Shown here: positions 7,132 to 21,479 of the stretch, piece after piece
Layout of the letters: each line of letters opens with the position of its first letter
Numbering within the stretch: the stretch's first letter is position 1
Source: Lagopus muta
Lineage: Eukaryota > Chordata > Aves > Galliformes > Phasianidae
Assembly (NCBI RefSeq): GCF_023343835.1
Contig: NC_064444.1
Span: 17,273,219-17,337,218, forward strand
Length of the DNA stretch: 64,000 nt
Direction of reading: 5' to 3'
Notes under the pieces: model-generated
Databases searched by the model: none
What the model saw: only the letters and a program-made list of their open reading frames with translations
What the model was told of the DNA's origin: nothing
Position numbers and translations under genes: made by a program

Positions 7132-9600
7132 TGTGGTTGCAGGATCTGGCACCATTCCCCCCTCCATCTGTGTCAGCATTCAGAGTTGGTGCCTCTACCT
7201 CGGGCTGTTGTGTGGCTCAGTTTCTGTGACCCCAGGCCCCACCAGCAGCTCCTGCAGGCACGGAGCTCCCTGTGAGCTGGGCCCATTTTTCTGCAGCCCC
7301 ACAAAGCACACGGCTCCACACAAGCACTTGCACATGGATGTGTATTTTAATAAAAATAATTCTGTCAATATACAGCAGAATGTTGATTTCTTTGCCACAT
7401 TCCCAGTATATTTTCATAGGCTTTTCTCAGTTAAAATCCCCCCCCCCTTTTTGTTGTTGGTTGTTTTTCTTTTTTTTGAAGTTTTCATGCGAAGCATCAG
7501 ATAACTTAATTCACAACTACTACGCTTAGACTGAACCAACGTGCACAATGTGTGGAACGTCCACGTAGCCGACGTTGTGCCAGAGAGGAGGAAACCCTCC
7601 AACGGCGCTGACAAGCGTGGTGATCTGCTTTGCTGCAGCCCCACTGCAGCCCTCGTTCCCCAGCTCCAGCCGAGCAGTTCATACCTGAGTTTTGAGTTCA
7701 CTGTGCTGCAGGCAACTCCGTGCCTGGCACTGCTGGGTCCTGGCTGGAGAGCCACGGCATGGGAGCAACCTAATGGAAGCGTTCACTTATGCGATGTCCT
7801 TTGTGTGAAAGAGTGACCACGCTTTTGTGCTGAACGTTTTCTTGCTCATCCTTATTATCCTCAAATCTGCCCTGGCTTCTCCTTTTCTCCACGTTGGTGC
7901 TCACAGGGGAAGGAAACGGCCGAAGACCAGCACAGAGGGGTCTGTGTGTCACAGCAGTCCCACGATGCCCATAGGGGGACTCGGCATGCAAAGAGAGGTT
8001 TGCATGGACTCCAGGAATGTTTCTGTGAGTGCAAATCCCACTGCTTTGTGTGCAGGAGTGAAGCCTCCCTTCCTCCTGGAGGTAAAGGAGCTCCTGTTCT
8101 TCAAATCCAAGGAAGGGCAATGGGGAGCAGGTGGGGCCATGATCCCCAATGCCTCACCAACACACCCTCTGTCAGCCTCTGCAATGTGGTGTTACCTGAG
8201 TGTTAAGACTGGTAACAAAGCACAGCAGCACCACAGCAACCCAACAAGGTGTGCTTTGACTGTTCCCTGTGCCTCATGCCCATGGGGAGAAATGGGAAAT
8301 TGGACCCCCCCACCACAGGGCTGATTAAACCAGCTCTGGTTGTTGGCAGTTGTTTGAGGGAGTCTTGGGAACAAAGCTCAAGAAATGGTAATGATGCCTT
8401 AATGAGACTGTGAGACAGATCAGGGCACAGCTGGAAGACAGGCAGAAACAGTGAGAAAGAAATAATCAAAATATGATAAAGCAACAAAACCAGAAGGGGA
8501 CTGGGCAGATAGGGATAATCTGGGTGTGCACAACCACAAGAAGCAATGCTTGTGGAAGGGGCCATTCTTGTGTTGGTCACCATCTCCATCGGTCACACCT
8601 CCATCCCCTGGAGCTCAGCTCAGGTCAGTGCAGCTGAGTGCTCACCAGAGCCTGCAGGTCCCCATTTCTCAGAAGTTCTCAGAAAAACAACTGCTTTGCT
8701 GGTCTCAAACCAAAGCTCATGATGTACACAGGGCTGCAGCTCAGATTTTCACTATGTCCACTTATCCTGACCCGTGAGCAGAACAAGCTCCACGCCAGCC
8801 AGCCTCATGGGATGGAGGTCCTGTGTGCAGTATAACCATATGGGGGCAGGGCTGAGTCCTGGTCACCGTCCCCAGGAGAAGAGATGCCAGCAGGTGCTGC
8901 TGGTGGTACAAAATCACCCCTATGGCTCCACCGATGGAGAAGTGACACTGAGGGGCTGCCCAGACAAAGCTGAGCCTCAGCCCGGCTGTTCTTAAGGCCT
9001 CCCTCCCTCATTCATCTGTTTCTTAGCAAAGCATGAGGCACTTGAAATGAGAAAGCCCAAATCACTTCTAAAATCATTTCTGAGCTTCTATGAAGGCTCT
9101 GCTTATGTTGTAGCCATACTCAAAATTAAAGACCTTCATTCTACTTATTTTTTTTTTAAATGACTGCAACAACCCAAAAATCAACTCTCACTGATATCAT
9201 AACAAGGTTCCAAAATGCAAACCATGAAGGAGCAACCACAAGAACTCAATGCCCAGGAGGCTTTTACACATAAAACCACGGCTATAGGCTGCACGATGCA
9301 CAGCATTGATGGCAGGAGGTGATCCAGCCCTGCCACCACCAGGGACACTCAGCACAGCTTCACTGGGAGACCAAGAGTGAGCCATGACAGAGGTTTGACT
9401 AAAAGGAACCAAAAACCACCCCAAAAAGAAGGAACAGAAAACTCAGAAGGAGACAAAGACGGTGCTGCTGCACAGATGGAAGAGAAGTCTGACTGCTGGA
9501 GACAGCAATGAGCTAAATGACAGCCAACAGCACAGGAATCATCCAAACAGGAAAGCCACCAGGTCCCCTGCTCTGCCTTTATTTCAGACTTCATGCTCCA
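7132..9600. other. intergenic, no gene recognised
   Basis: Unique sequence between the CR1 copy and the next CR1 fragment. It includes a C10 run at 7438-7447 and a CpG-richer stretch at 7540-7660. Frames of 60-165 codons occur but show no splice support or known domain. Two ATTAAA/AATAAA-like words near 7345-7360 could be a 3' end on either strand, but no gene leads into them. Confidence 0.45.
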
Positions 9601-9606
9601 GCAGCA

Positions 9607-9733
9607 AATCACAGCATGGTTGGGTTGAAAGGGGTCTTAAAGCCTATCCAGCCTCAACCCCTGCCCTAGGCTGGGTGCCCCAGAGGCTGCTCAGAGCCCT
9701 CCCATGGCCTTGGGCACCTCCAGGGATGGGGAT
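9607..9733 (-). repeat. CR1 3'-end fragment
   Basis: 'aatcacagcatggttgggtt' followed by 'cctccagggatgggg' is the complement of the CR1 tail region. Confidence 0.9.
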
Positions 9734-9734
9734 G

Positions 9735-10560
9735 ACTCCAAATCACATCTGTAAATGCAGTGAACTCTCAAAGCTCTCAGCTCAGTGGCAGAGTTCTGAC
9801 ACCGACTTTCTTCCTCACATGGCACACCAGTACAAAATACACTTTTAGAAACACTTGCTGGCAGATGGTTTGAATGCCAAAGCCTTAGCAGCACTCAAAG
9901 TCCCTGGACCGCAGCAGTGACATTTTACCATGTCCATCTTACCTGGAGGTTACTCACCCACAGATCCCTGCTGGTCACTTTTGGACCTGGAACTAAAATT
10001 GCATTCTTATTCCTCAAAGAAACATTGCCATTCCTTTCTAAATGGGTAAAAAGATAGCACTGATCCTAACCTGCAGCCTGATCTGAGCATTTGCACCCTG
10101 CAAGGACGAGCACACTTCAAATCAGTAACCTCAAAACAATAGAATGTAGCAGTGATCATTCAGTAAATACTATTGTATAGTCTTAGTAGCAGAGCACTTC
10201 CCTATGGATAAAAACAGGGGTTTTGTGATGCAGCACAAAAACCAACAGCCCAACTTGGCAGCATCCACAGCTCTTCCTTACCATCATCTGCTTCCAGGTG
10301 ACTTCACATTGGTTAGCCCTGTCCCTCTAGCTGCCAGATTTACCCATTTCTCAGAGGCTGAGATGTTTCTACCGTGTGGCCACTGACAAAGGCAATGCCA
10401 AATCTTCTATTTTTCCTAATCACAGAGACAGGAAAGACCGAGTTCCTCCAAATCCAATTCCCATGGTTAGCATAGGACAGGATGCACCTCACTGCGGGGA
10501 TGTGGGAAGCGCGGGGCTGGGCCCAAGCCTCTGGGCAATAAATACATCAGTGACTTTGTG
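9735..10560. other. downstream flank of RANBP10, nothing recognised
   Basis: Unique DNA beyond the probable RANBP10 polyadenylation site. A minus-strand AATAAA (complement at about 9579-9584) could serve as a more distal poly(A) signal, which would place this stretch in an extended 3' UTR. Confidence 0.4.
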
Positions 10561-10576
10561 GAGGTGGAAGAGACCT

Positions 10577-10582
10577 TTTTAA
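10577..10582 (-). terminator. RANBP10: probable RANBP10 polyadenylation signal (ATTAAA)
   Basis: The minus strand reads ATTAAA here, followed by a GT-containing stretch. It lies about 530 nt after the stop codon, just beyond a T-rich tract. A distal AATAAA near 9580 is an alternative. Confidence 0.4.
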
Positions 10583-11113
10583 TAAACAGGATTCAAATAA
10601 AATTAAAAAAAAAAAAAATAATAATCCCTCTGAACTGCCACTGCAAGAAGAGTTCAGGTAGCTAGCACAGAAGATGATGTTGCGTGTGCACGGATGGAGG
10701 AGGGAGGGAAGAAGAGAACAAGGCGTCACCAACTTCACGAGCTTCCTCCGTGAATCAGCAGAAACCAGCTCAGCAAAACTCTCCAGATAAAATACTGGTG
10801 GATCCATGAGAAACAACTCAAATCAAAACAAAGAGAAATCCCTACATTGGAAGGCGCTACATTAGAATAACCAGCGAAATACTGAGTGCCGCCGGAGCCG
10901 CAGCGGTGGCGGGGAGACAAGGTCAGGTCTGCCAGTCACTCCTGGGTCAGGAATGGCCACGTGGTGAGGGAATAGATCCTTTCACAGGCAGTGTGTGTGT
11001 GCTAGAGGGGGTGTTGGTGGGAGCTCAGGCTACAGACGAGGTGGCGTTGTAGTGGCAGCAACGGAGGGTGAAGGGCAGCACTCGACGATGTCAGCTCCAT
11101 CCTGCTCTGGTGG
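10583..11113 (-). other. RANBP10: RANBP10 3' UTR (proposed)
   Basis: Minus-strand sequence from after the TAG to the proposed ATTAAA. It contains a GC-rich CpG-containing patch (about 10888-10915) and a long A tract on the plus strand (about 10603-10618, T run in the transcript). No coding signal is seen. Confidence 0.5.
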
Positions 11114-13327
<2,214 letters not shown>

Positions 13328-13590
13328 TTAAAGAGTGCTCTCTCCCTTCTGCACAAGAAGGCAGGCAGAGTGCTACCTGGAGGGAAGAAGACCATGCAGT
13401 TACCCCTGGAAGGCAGCAGGAGCTTTATTTCTTCTCTCCTGTGCTGAGATCTGGGTCTAGACACTCTGGGTTCACTGACTTTCATCCTCCAACCCCCATG
13501 TAGGCCCCCTCATCCTCACCTGCTGCAGAAATGGGGAACACCCAGAGCTCTATAAGGAAACCCACAATACCAGTCCTGGCCCAGGCTTAC

Positions 13591-13736
13591 CTGAAGCATC
13601 TTTTTGTGCACTGTATTCTTCCCATATTCTCTGCACAGCTGTTCACTCAGCATCTGCAGCTCCCGTCCAAACTGGATCATTCGCTCGGTGGCAGCGTGGT
13701 TCCCTCCGCAGAGCTGCCTCTGGGGACAGCTGTCTT
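13591..13736 (-). CDS. RANBP10: RANBP10 exon (start of CRA region)
   Basis: Between 'gcctttcttctag' and GTAAGC. It encodes '[18 protein letters not shown]', then '[15 protein letters not shown]' and '[15 protein letters not shown]'. Its last full codon (Gln) abuts the next exon in phase 0. Confidence 0.95.
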
Positions 13737-14573
13737 CTAGAAGAAAGGCAGGGGAGAAGAAAAAACTGTCTCATTCCCCACCACTGCTCACTGTGAGGCA
13801 TGCTGCCCTTCCTTAGCCATAACTCCTTCCTTCCCCTTCAGGAGCAGTTACATGCTATTCATCCAAGCAGAAGCTTTTTCTGAGTCCTGCACTACAACAG
13901 TGGGCTGTGGATTTTTCGTAGGGCAGCCCTGAACTCTGTTTAATGCTTGTGGACAACCAACACATCAAGTCCTCTGGTAAAACCACAGGAACCTGCGACT
14001 CCGGCTGTGTTACCCTTTCATGTGTGTAAGGTACTCCACACACCACAAAAAACCTGGTCTAACAAACTCTGGTCTCAGTCAGAGATACCAAAACACCACC
14101 AACTTTCCAATATTTGGTAAATATAAGACACCAGTAATTGGAGGAATTCCAGGTTTCAGAGGTAATGTAGTTGATTTATATCTCCCTCCGGGCTGAAGCA
14201 CCCACAAGCAAAATAGTCCTAGCTGATCAAAGTCCCTTTGTAGCTGGGAATCAGTCAGTCTTTCAGCTCAGTTCATTTCTTCAGGTGTTAGAAGTGCCTG
14301 GGCTGCTCTGTGCTGGAATTCACAGCCAGTGCTGAACAAACCTTTGACTCCTATTGCCTTCCCTGGCCCACAGTATCACCAGCACTACTGCACAACTATG
14401 AAAAGTCAAACCTAGACTCAGTTCTGAGACAGATTTATTTCCCTGGTGAAACTGGTATCTCGAGAACTTCATTCACCAGGACTGGGAAAGAAACCCAAAC
14501 AGTCCAACCACTACTTCAACTCTTGATCCCTGCTCTTTCTATCTCCCATTGCCTCTCCTGCTTGAGGCCCTAC

Positions 14574-14698
14574 CCATGCTGGATTCATCTGTCTGCAGGA
14601 TCTCTTCGTGTTTGTAGGTGCCATTCATTATCCTGGTGGATGAATTTTCCAGCACTCCATTGGGGTAGTGCTCAGCCTCCATTTCCATCTCGCTGTCG
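14574..14698 (-). CDS. RANBP10: RANBP10 exon (acidic linker)
   Basis: Between 'cttttaaccgcag' and GTAGGG. It encodes '[18 protein letters not shown]', '[16 protein letters not shown]' and 'QTDESSM'. This is the disordered acidic linker that joins the CTLH half to the CRA half. Confidence 0.95.
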
Positions 14699-15095
14699 CT
14701 GCGGTTAAAAGAAGAAAGAAAAATCAGATGTTTACCTCAGGGAAGAAATGAAAAGCTCACATGATAAATGATGCCCAGTAATGGCCAGTAAACCACAATG
14801 AGGTGCCAGTTAAACGACAGGAAGCGAGATGGTTTAATTCAGTGCAGTAAAAATCATTGCTGGCTTCTGAAGACAACTGATGAAACGGGTTTCTGTTACG
14901 AAATGAACCTGCAAGCCTGAGCCAGAACAGGGAACTGGAACAGGTCTGTCTCTGCTGGGAACAGAGCAGACCTTGTAGATAGGAAGAGTTACTCTGTTGT
15001 TTAAAAAGAGCAGAACAGATGCTCTTCAGAAAGAGCACCTCACCCTCTCCCACCACCTCACCCTCCTCAGGGACCTACAAGGAAAAAAACTATAC

Positions 15096-15291
15096 CTGGT
15101 TTCTTGGTTACTCGTACTACTGTGCTGCTGAGATTTGGTAGAATCTGTAGAATTGGACTCTGAGTAGTTCACAGATGAGGGGGAGGAGGAGGAGGAAGAT
15201 GACGAAGATGAACTCAGTGTTGGGTATTTACTGTGGCTCTGTTTGCTTTTTGTGGACATGACTCCATTGCTACAGGTAGGGCTATCTGCTC
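15096..15291 (-). CDS. RANBP10: RANBP10 exon with poly-serine tract
   Basis: Between 'taaccttcag' and GTATAG. It encodes '[18 protein letters not shown]', then 'KYPTL', eleven consecutive serines, '[17 protein letters not shown]' and 'SSTSNQET'. The serines use mixed AGT, TCA, TCT, TCG and TCC codons, so the run is not a young pure triplet expansion. The tract is a hallmark of RANBP10. Confidence 0.96.
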
Positions 15292-16008
15292 CTGAAGGTT
15301 AAGAAGGATGGGAAAAATGAGACCAGACTGATGCTGACACTCTACTCTGAAATCAACAGTTTGTCAAGTAGGCCCCAAAAGAAGAAAGCAAAAGACCAAA
15401 GATCTTAATTATCCAGCAATACTAAACTCGTGGGGTTTAGAGAAAGCACAAATCAATGTGGAAAGAACTGCACTGTTCACCATCAACAAGCAAGCTTAAG
15501 GAAGTGCCAGAAATGGGCTGTAAATAAGGGATCGGCAGAACCAGCTCCCACGTGCACAGAATTCACCAAAACAAAACACACTTTCAGCTGTGAGCAGCTC
15601 AAGGCTCAGTGAAACAGCTCAAGCTGTTTTCAGGGGCTCTGCACTGACCTTCAATGCCACAGTCAGAAATTACCTACGCAAGTATCTTGAGATGTCCTGG
15701 TTTACCTTGTTCATTCTACTTAAAATCCTAAAGTTTCACTGCAAGGTAAGTCCATGGGAGAAGCAGCACACATGCAATGCATCCCCCTAACTTTGTGCTA
15801 AACTGGCCAGCAGTGCAACTTCGCTGAGGCTCTGGACTGAATTCTGCAGACTGGAGGGGCCCTAATGGAAAGCAAGTAACATAAGGCAAAGGAGCACTTC
15901 ATAGCAAAATGCACAGAAAGTAGCAGGTGATGCACAGTGCAGCAGTCTACCTTTAATTTCTGCTCTTTTCACTGGAAGACATAGGGGGGGAAAAAGAAAA
16001 GCACTTAC

Positions 16009-16157
16009 CAGTACTATGAACATGTGAGTTGCTGGATCCGTGTCTGGGACTTAAGCTGGGGGACCCAGGGTAACTGTCCTGGGATCTGGGGCTGTGTGCA
16101 CTGAAACAACGGACTTCACTGTCTGTCCCATTCACCATCTCCACAAACTGCCGACAC
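16009..16157 (-). CDS. RANBP10: RANBP10 exon (end of CTLH, Ser/Pro linker)
   Basis: Between 'atgaaatcag' and GTAAGT. It encodes '[18 protein letters not shown]' and '[18 protein letters not shown]'. The first part closes the CTLH domain. The second is a Ser-Pro linker with likely proline-directed phosphorylation sites. Confidence 0.96.
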
Positions 16158-16989
16158 CTGATTTCATGGGAAGGAAGAAGAAAAGGGTGCGTGACAGCCA
16201 GCATGTTCTGCACTGATGTTTCCTCAGTTACTGCCTGCAGAAGTCTTAGGAATTGGATGGGAGTTATTTCTTTGGCTTCCAAAGAGCCGTTTTAGACTCC
16301 TGGTATATTTGCACTGTGAGTGCTCTGATGATGCTACAGCAGGAGAGAGTTCATATAGTGCCACGTGGATGCTAATGAATGCTGAGAACCATACTGAGAC
16401 AGACGTGCAGTATAACAGCAGTCACCCTTCTTTTCAGCCCCACGCCTGGGGGAGCACCAGTACTATCAACACCATGTTCCACCTTGGCAAACACCAGTGA
16501 AAGCAGGGAGAGGATGAGAAAAAGCATTTCAGCATCAATGGGGCCACAAGATCAGAGGTGAAACACTGCACAAATTCAAAACACAGCACATTTCTCACGT
16601 GGCAGGGCTTAGAAACACTCCTCCAGTTAACCAAATGTTCCCAAGTCTGCGCTGCTCTGGACCCAAGAGAATTACTGTGATGCCAAGCCTGCTGTGAGGA
16701 CACATAGTGTTTTGGATGGAGTTTTCTTGGTCCCAAAAAGCAAGTTTATTTCCTTTGTGCTGTTAACATGCTTTCATCTCCACCACCTCTGCAGGTACTA
16801 CAAAACTAGATGGGTTTTTCAGGGCAGGTACTAAAACTGCCAATGAGAGATCCCCCCTCTACTCCATAACTTAGAAATGCTGGTGACCAATGGGACCTCA
16901 GGCAGAATTCAGACCAAGTTGTGCAGCCTCCCTGGCAGCCCCTTATCTCCTTTAGCTTCATTAGGGAGCAGAAAGCTATTCATACTTAC

Positions 16990-17098
16990 TTTAACATGAA
17001 GAGCAGGTTGGGGTTATGTTCTAGGAGGCCAGGATAGAGCTGCTGGGTGGCTTCTATAGCCTCTCCAACTCGGCCTGCTAATACTAGCTTCTGTATTC
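16990..17098 (-). CDS. RANBP10: RANBP10 exon (CTLH domain)
   Basis: Between 'ccttttactttcag' and GTAAGT. It encodes '[18 protein letters not shown]', then '[17 protein letters not shown]'. It is the CTLH helix bundle used for assembly in the ubiquitin ligase. The split first codon appears to give Arg where the mammalian protein has Lys. Confidence 0.96.
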
Positions 17099-17609
17099 CT
17101 GAAAGTAAAAGGAAACCTGTTGACACACAGGGCAGGCCAACAAGAATGGCTGGAACAATTTCAGAGAGAAGTCTCAGGTATGTCACACAGCTCCCCAGTA
17201 GCACCTCACACAAGGGCTAGGGAGAATGGGGAGCACATTGTACTTATTATGGATTAGGATGAAGAAAAGTCTGTGTAAATGTGGGAGAATCTGTTAGGAG
17301 CTCAGAAACACCTGGGTCATCTGAAAGATGAAGTGGGTGCACTGGGTTGGGGTGCTCTGTGCCTTTACTCCTTTAGTCAGAGGAGCTGGACAGCAGTGGA
17401 AAAGACTGAGGACACAACAGCTGGATGGGAGGAAGGAGGATGCTGGGGAAGATAGGATTTCAGAGGGGAAACTGAACCCTGGGTCACTCCATGCTGCATC
17501 CTCTTGCTGGTTCATGCTTGGAACATTACCATATGGCTGACCACCAGACAAGCAATGAATGACTGAAGGGGCCGGAGGCTTAAGCAACACCAATAGGCTG
17601 ATTTTTGCA

Positions 17610-18095
17610 AATCACAGAATCATAGAATGGCCTGAGTTGAAAAGGACCACAGTGATCATCTGGTTCCAACCCCCTGCTGTGTGCAGGGTCACCAACCAGC
17701 AGCCCAGGCTGCCCAGAGCCACATCCAGCCTGGCCTTGAATGCCTGCAGGGATGGGGCACCCACAGCCTCCTTGGGCAACCTGTGCCAGTGCCTCACCAC
17801 CCTCTGTGTGAAAAACTTCCTCCTAACATCCAACCTAAACCTCCCCTGTCTCAGTTTAAATCTATTCCCCCTTGTCCTGTCTCCGTCCACCCTCACAAAC
17901 AGCCATTCCCCCTCCTGTTTATATGCTCCCTTCAAGCACTGGAAGGCCACAATGAGGTCTCCCCAGAGCCTTCTCTTCTCCAAGCTAAACAAGCCCAGTT
18001 CCCTCAACCTTTCTTCATAGAAGAGGAGCTCCAGCCCTCTGATCATCTTAGTGGCCCTCCTCTGGATCCATGCAGAGCACAGCTCAGCAATCCTC
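17610..18095 (-). repeat. CR1 element with an uninterrupted reading frame
   Basis: The minus-oriented copy of nearly 490 bp starts at its 3' end 'atcacagaatcatagaatgg'. The minus strand carries one open frame from 18103 to 17612 with '[20 protein letters not shown]' and '[18 protein letters not shown]'. This matches the C-terminal ORF2 region of CR1, so the insertion is relatively young or little decayed. Confidence 0.95.
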
Positions 18096-18961
18096 ATTAC
18101 CAATCCCCAATAACAATCTGAAACAACTCAGCCTGGCTCCCACTTCTCAATATCTATTTGCTTGTTGTCATAACTGACAGCTGAAACCAAAGACATGGTT
18201 TTCACACCAATCTGTGTAGCAGTCTCCTTCATCCTTTCTGTTCCTTCCACTTCCTTGCACACACCTTTCCACATCTTGCTACTTTTGTCAGCTCTCATCT
18301 TTGCCTTGTTTGGCAGCTTTCACAGATGTCTCTGCCTTTCCTACCTTCCTCTCTTTTTGTTTTCCCATCTGTGCTCTCTTCACACCTTTATTTAAGCCCC
18401 AACTGCAGAGCTCTGTATTCCCTCCCTCCAGGTTGCCTTGCCACCTGTGCTCACAAAGACCAGACTGTGCTGTCTCACACATTGGGAGACCCAAACCAGC
18501 AAGAGCACCAGCTGGGTGAGGGCTGCACAGCCTGGGAAGCAGAGCCCATCAGCACTAACCATACAGAGGCAGCAATGGGCAGCAGCTCCTGTTATTCTAG
18601 GTAATGAGCAAAGTATCCAAACCAACCGAATGCTGGCTCAGCACATGTGATGTATGGAGGGACGACTACAAAGGGGCATGATGCACCTGATGTGTGCTGG
18701 CCACGTGAGGAATGGTTCACAAAGGAAAGGGAAATGCATAGGGCAGGGCAGCCTGCATTCAATGGGAGAATGCAGAAAGCACACCAGTGTTCTGTGACCC
18801 TGTGCTCTCAGTCCATGAATAGAACGGCTAAAAAAGCAGAAGTGCAGCAGGAGAAAACTGCAAGTCTTATTCTACAGGAGCCAGGAGGGGTTAAATGCTG
18901 AGAGATGAACCACTGTGGAGGAAAGAGAAGTATTCAAAGCAGATACAGAATATTATTTCTT

Positions 18962-19145
18962 AGAATTGTAGAATCATTTGAGCTGGAAGGGACTTTTAAA
19001 GGTCATCTAATCAAACTGCCCTGCAATGAGCAGGACCTACAGCTCCACCCAGGACATCTACAGCTTGCACAAAATTTAGAACAGTTCCATTGTAAGGGAT
19101 ATGCAATGATCACTGAGTCCAACTGCATGACCACTTCAGGGCTAA
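18962..19145 (-). repeat. older CR1 fragment
   Basis: 'agaattgtagaatcatttga' followed by 'gctggaagggacttttaaag' is a diverged complement of a CR1 tail from a different subfamily. The right boundary is approximate. Confidence 0.75.
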
Positions 19146-19540
19146 CCAAAAGTTAAAGCATTAATGCCTCTCAAACACTGGCAGGCAGAAGGCAGCTTTC
19201 TACAAAGTCTGTTCTCGTGTCTGACCACTGAATTTACCCAAATGAATACAAAGGGACTGAAAGACTCATTAACTCTGGAAGTTGTAGTTCAAATAGATTT
19301 GTATGTCTGGGTCCCTGTAACCATGCTCATAAAACTGCCTTGCTGCAAAAGTTTGTATGAAGAACCCAAATCCAAAGGAATCTCAGAAGCACAGTGACTT
19401 CAGGTCAGTGCAAGTCCTAGGTGATGAGACTTATTCTCCACCAGTGTGGCACTACCTCTGTCCTGGATAGCAATGCTGCAGTCAAAGGTGTAACACAGTC
19501 AGAATGCTATGTGCTGAGAGTGACCACCCAAGAGACTTAC

Positions 19541-19653
19541 TTTGTCTGTTCCTTATTGAGGTCTGTTCTTCCTGGATTGCAGTGTCTGTGACCCTGGCGA
19601 AGGCAGTTGCTGTTGAACAGTACCCATGATGAACCAAATATGAAGAAACCATA
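19541..19653 (-). CDS. RANBP10: RANBP10 exon (LisH domain)
   Basis: Between 'ttcttgttttctag' and GTAAGT. It encodes '[18 protein letters not shown]' and '[12 protein letters not shown]'. The LisH motif mediates dimerisation. The methionine at its start is internal, not a start codon. Confidence 0.96.
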
Positions 19654-20084
19654 CTAGAAAACAAGAAAACACAAATGGATGAAGAGGCATTGGTACTATG
19701 AAGTAATCCCACTGCAGAAAAGAATCAGTGGAAGTCGTAATTTCAGTGAACAAACTCAGCTCAGCTCATAACCAAGGTCTTAACAAAAACTTCCAGTGTA
19801 TACACAGTACTTATTTATGTAATTACAACTGCCTAAAGGTCATTTGTAAGAGCTCAAGCCATGTAATGCCATTCATGTCTCCTGGCCACACAAGACACAG
19901 CTCCCTCTTCCTTTACAGACAGAAAATCCCAACCTCAAAGAAGCTCATGGCTTTCAGGTAGACCTAAGAAGAACCCCAACATTCTGATTCTTTCTTTCTT
20001 TCCACTCTGGCCCTGACTTTCTGTTATCACTTATTCGGCCAGCAATTATTGGTAATTGCTAGTTGAATCCACTTGTGAATTCTA

Positions 20085-20420
20085 GACATTAAGGAAGGAA
20101 GATGTTAAACAGGACTGGAGCCAGTATTGGCCTTTGGACCCCAACCAGATTCAGCATCAGTGATCACCACCCTCTGGGCTCAGCCAGTTTTCAACCCACG
20201 TCCCTGCCTGCCCACCATCATGCATGAAGACATCAGCAGCTTGTCTGTGAGAATCTGATGAGAGATGGTGTCAAAGGCCCTACTCAAGTCCAAGCAGATA
20301 ATATCCACTGCTCGTCCCTCATCTACCAGGGCAGTCATAGAAGTTTCTGAAGTTGGTCAAGCATGACTTCCCCTTTTGAAGCTATGCTGACTATGCTCCT
20401 GATGATTTACTTGTTCTTCA
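20085..20420 (-). repeat. CR1-like internal fragment
   Basis: 'aacaggactggagccagtat', 'agtccaagcagataatatcc' and 'gaagctatgctgactatgct' match the complement of the internal coding part of older CR1 families. Boundaries are approximate. Confidence 0.65.
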
Positions 20421-20809
20421 TGTACCTGAAAATGGCCATAATTGTATTTTCAGTTTGGCTGGGTTTGCAAGCCTTTGGCTTAGGGCTATTTCTTGCTCTT
20501 TTGATTCTGAATCCAGCTGACTCATGTCCTGACCTTTCTCCTATGATAGGATATTTATGGTTTCCTCTCCACTGCCCTTCGCCCCATGCTTCACCTCAAT
20601 GTGTATTATTGCAAGCTTTCATGCAGACACTAGCTGAAAATTTCTCCAATATCTTTTAGGTTTTAAGCAGCAACAGGATTCACACAGGAAAAGTTATTAA
20701 ACAACAAAAGAGAAAGCAAAACATATGTTAGATTTGAGCAAAATGCAGCTTCTGCCATAAGAAAACAGAAATGGAGATGTAAGAGAACACAAGAAGAATA
20801 GTGACTTAC

Positions 20810-20994
20810 TTCTGCAGCATGGCTTGCCACTCGCCTAGCCTGTCTCCTATGGGAAACCGCTTAATGGTGCTCTGAATCTTTGCTCTCCACTCCCTCATGT
20901 AGTCCTCGATGTCAAACACAAATGGCTGCTGCCCAAAGTTGGCATCCACTATCTCTCCCGGAGTCTGGAGGCCCACCGTAGGGTACAGGTTTGA
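20810..20994 (-). CDS. RANBP10: RANBP10 exon (end of SPRY and linker to LisH)
   Basis: Between 'cttctttcccag' and GTAAGT. It encodes '[18 protein letters not shown]', '[18 protein letters not shown]' and '[15 protein letters not shown]'. It closes the SPRY beta-sandwich and leads into the LisH. Both ends agree in phase with the neighbouring exons. Confidence 0.97.
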
Positions 20995-21479
20995 CTGGGA
21001 AAGAAGAAACATGCATTAAACTCAGCTTTTTCTTGCTGGTTCTGGATACGTGGTTTGGTAAACCAAAGAGCTGCTCTTTACAATGAAACACATAAGAGAA
21101 AAAGAAGGGGCAACAGATCCTTTACAGGTAAATCTCAAGGAACCTCATGACTTACTGTGCAGTTATTAGAATTTATTGCATAAAACCAGAGCAACAAGTT
21201 CAAATTCAAACAGCAAATCTAAGTGTTTTCCACTGTTTCAAATGAACTCACTTATTCCTTGACAAGAGCAGCTATCAAGGTACTTTACATCTCTGATGAT
21301 AAGGGAATGGACTGTAGTGGAGCCAGCCACACAAGAAATTATCATCAGATAATTTATTAAGACACTAAGGCCTTGGAGGGTGACCAAAGAAGGGCAATGA
21401 AGTTGGTGATTATATAGAGGTGAAAATATAAAAGCTGCCATTGTGAAAATACCTCTAAAAGTGAGCTAATAATCCAGAT

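Noticed and set aside
10880-10920. GC-rich patch as a CpG-island promoter
   Set aside because: It is only about 30 bp long and lies inside the proposed RANBP10 3' UTR.
19541-19653. Methionine at the start of the LisH exon as a possible translation start
   Set aside because: The codon follows a split Asn codon from the preceding exon and matches an internal residue of the family.
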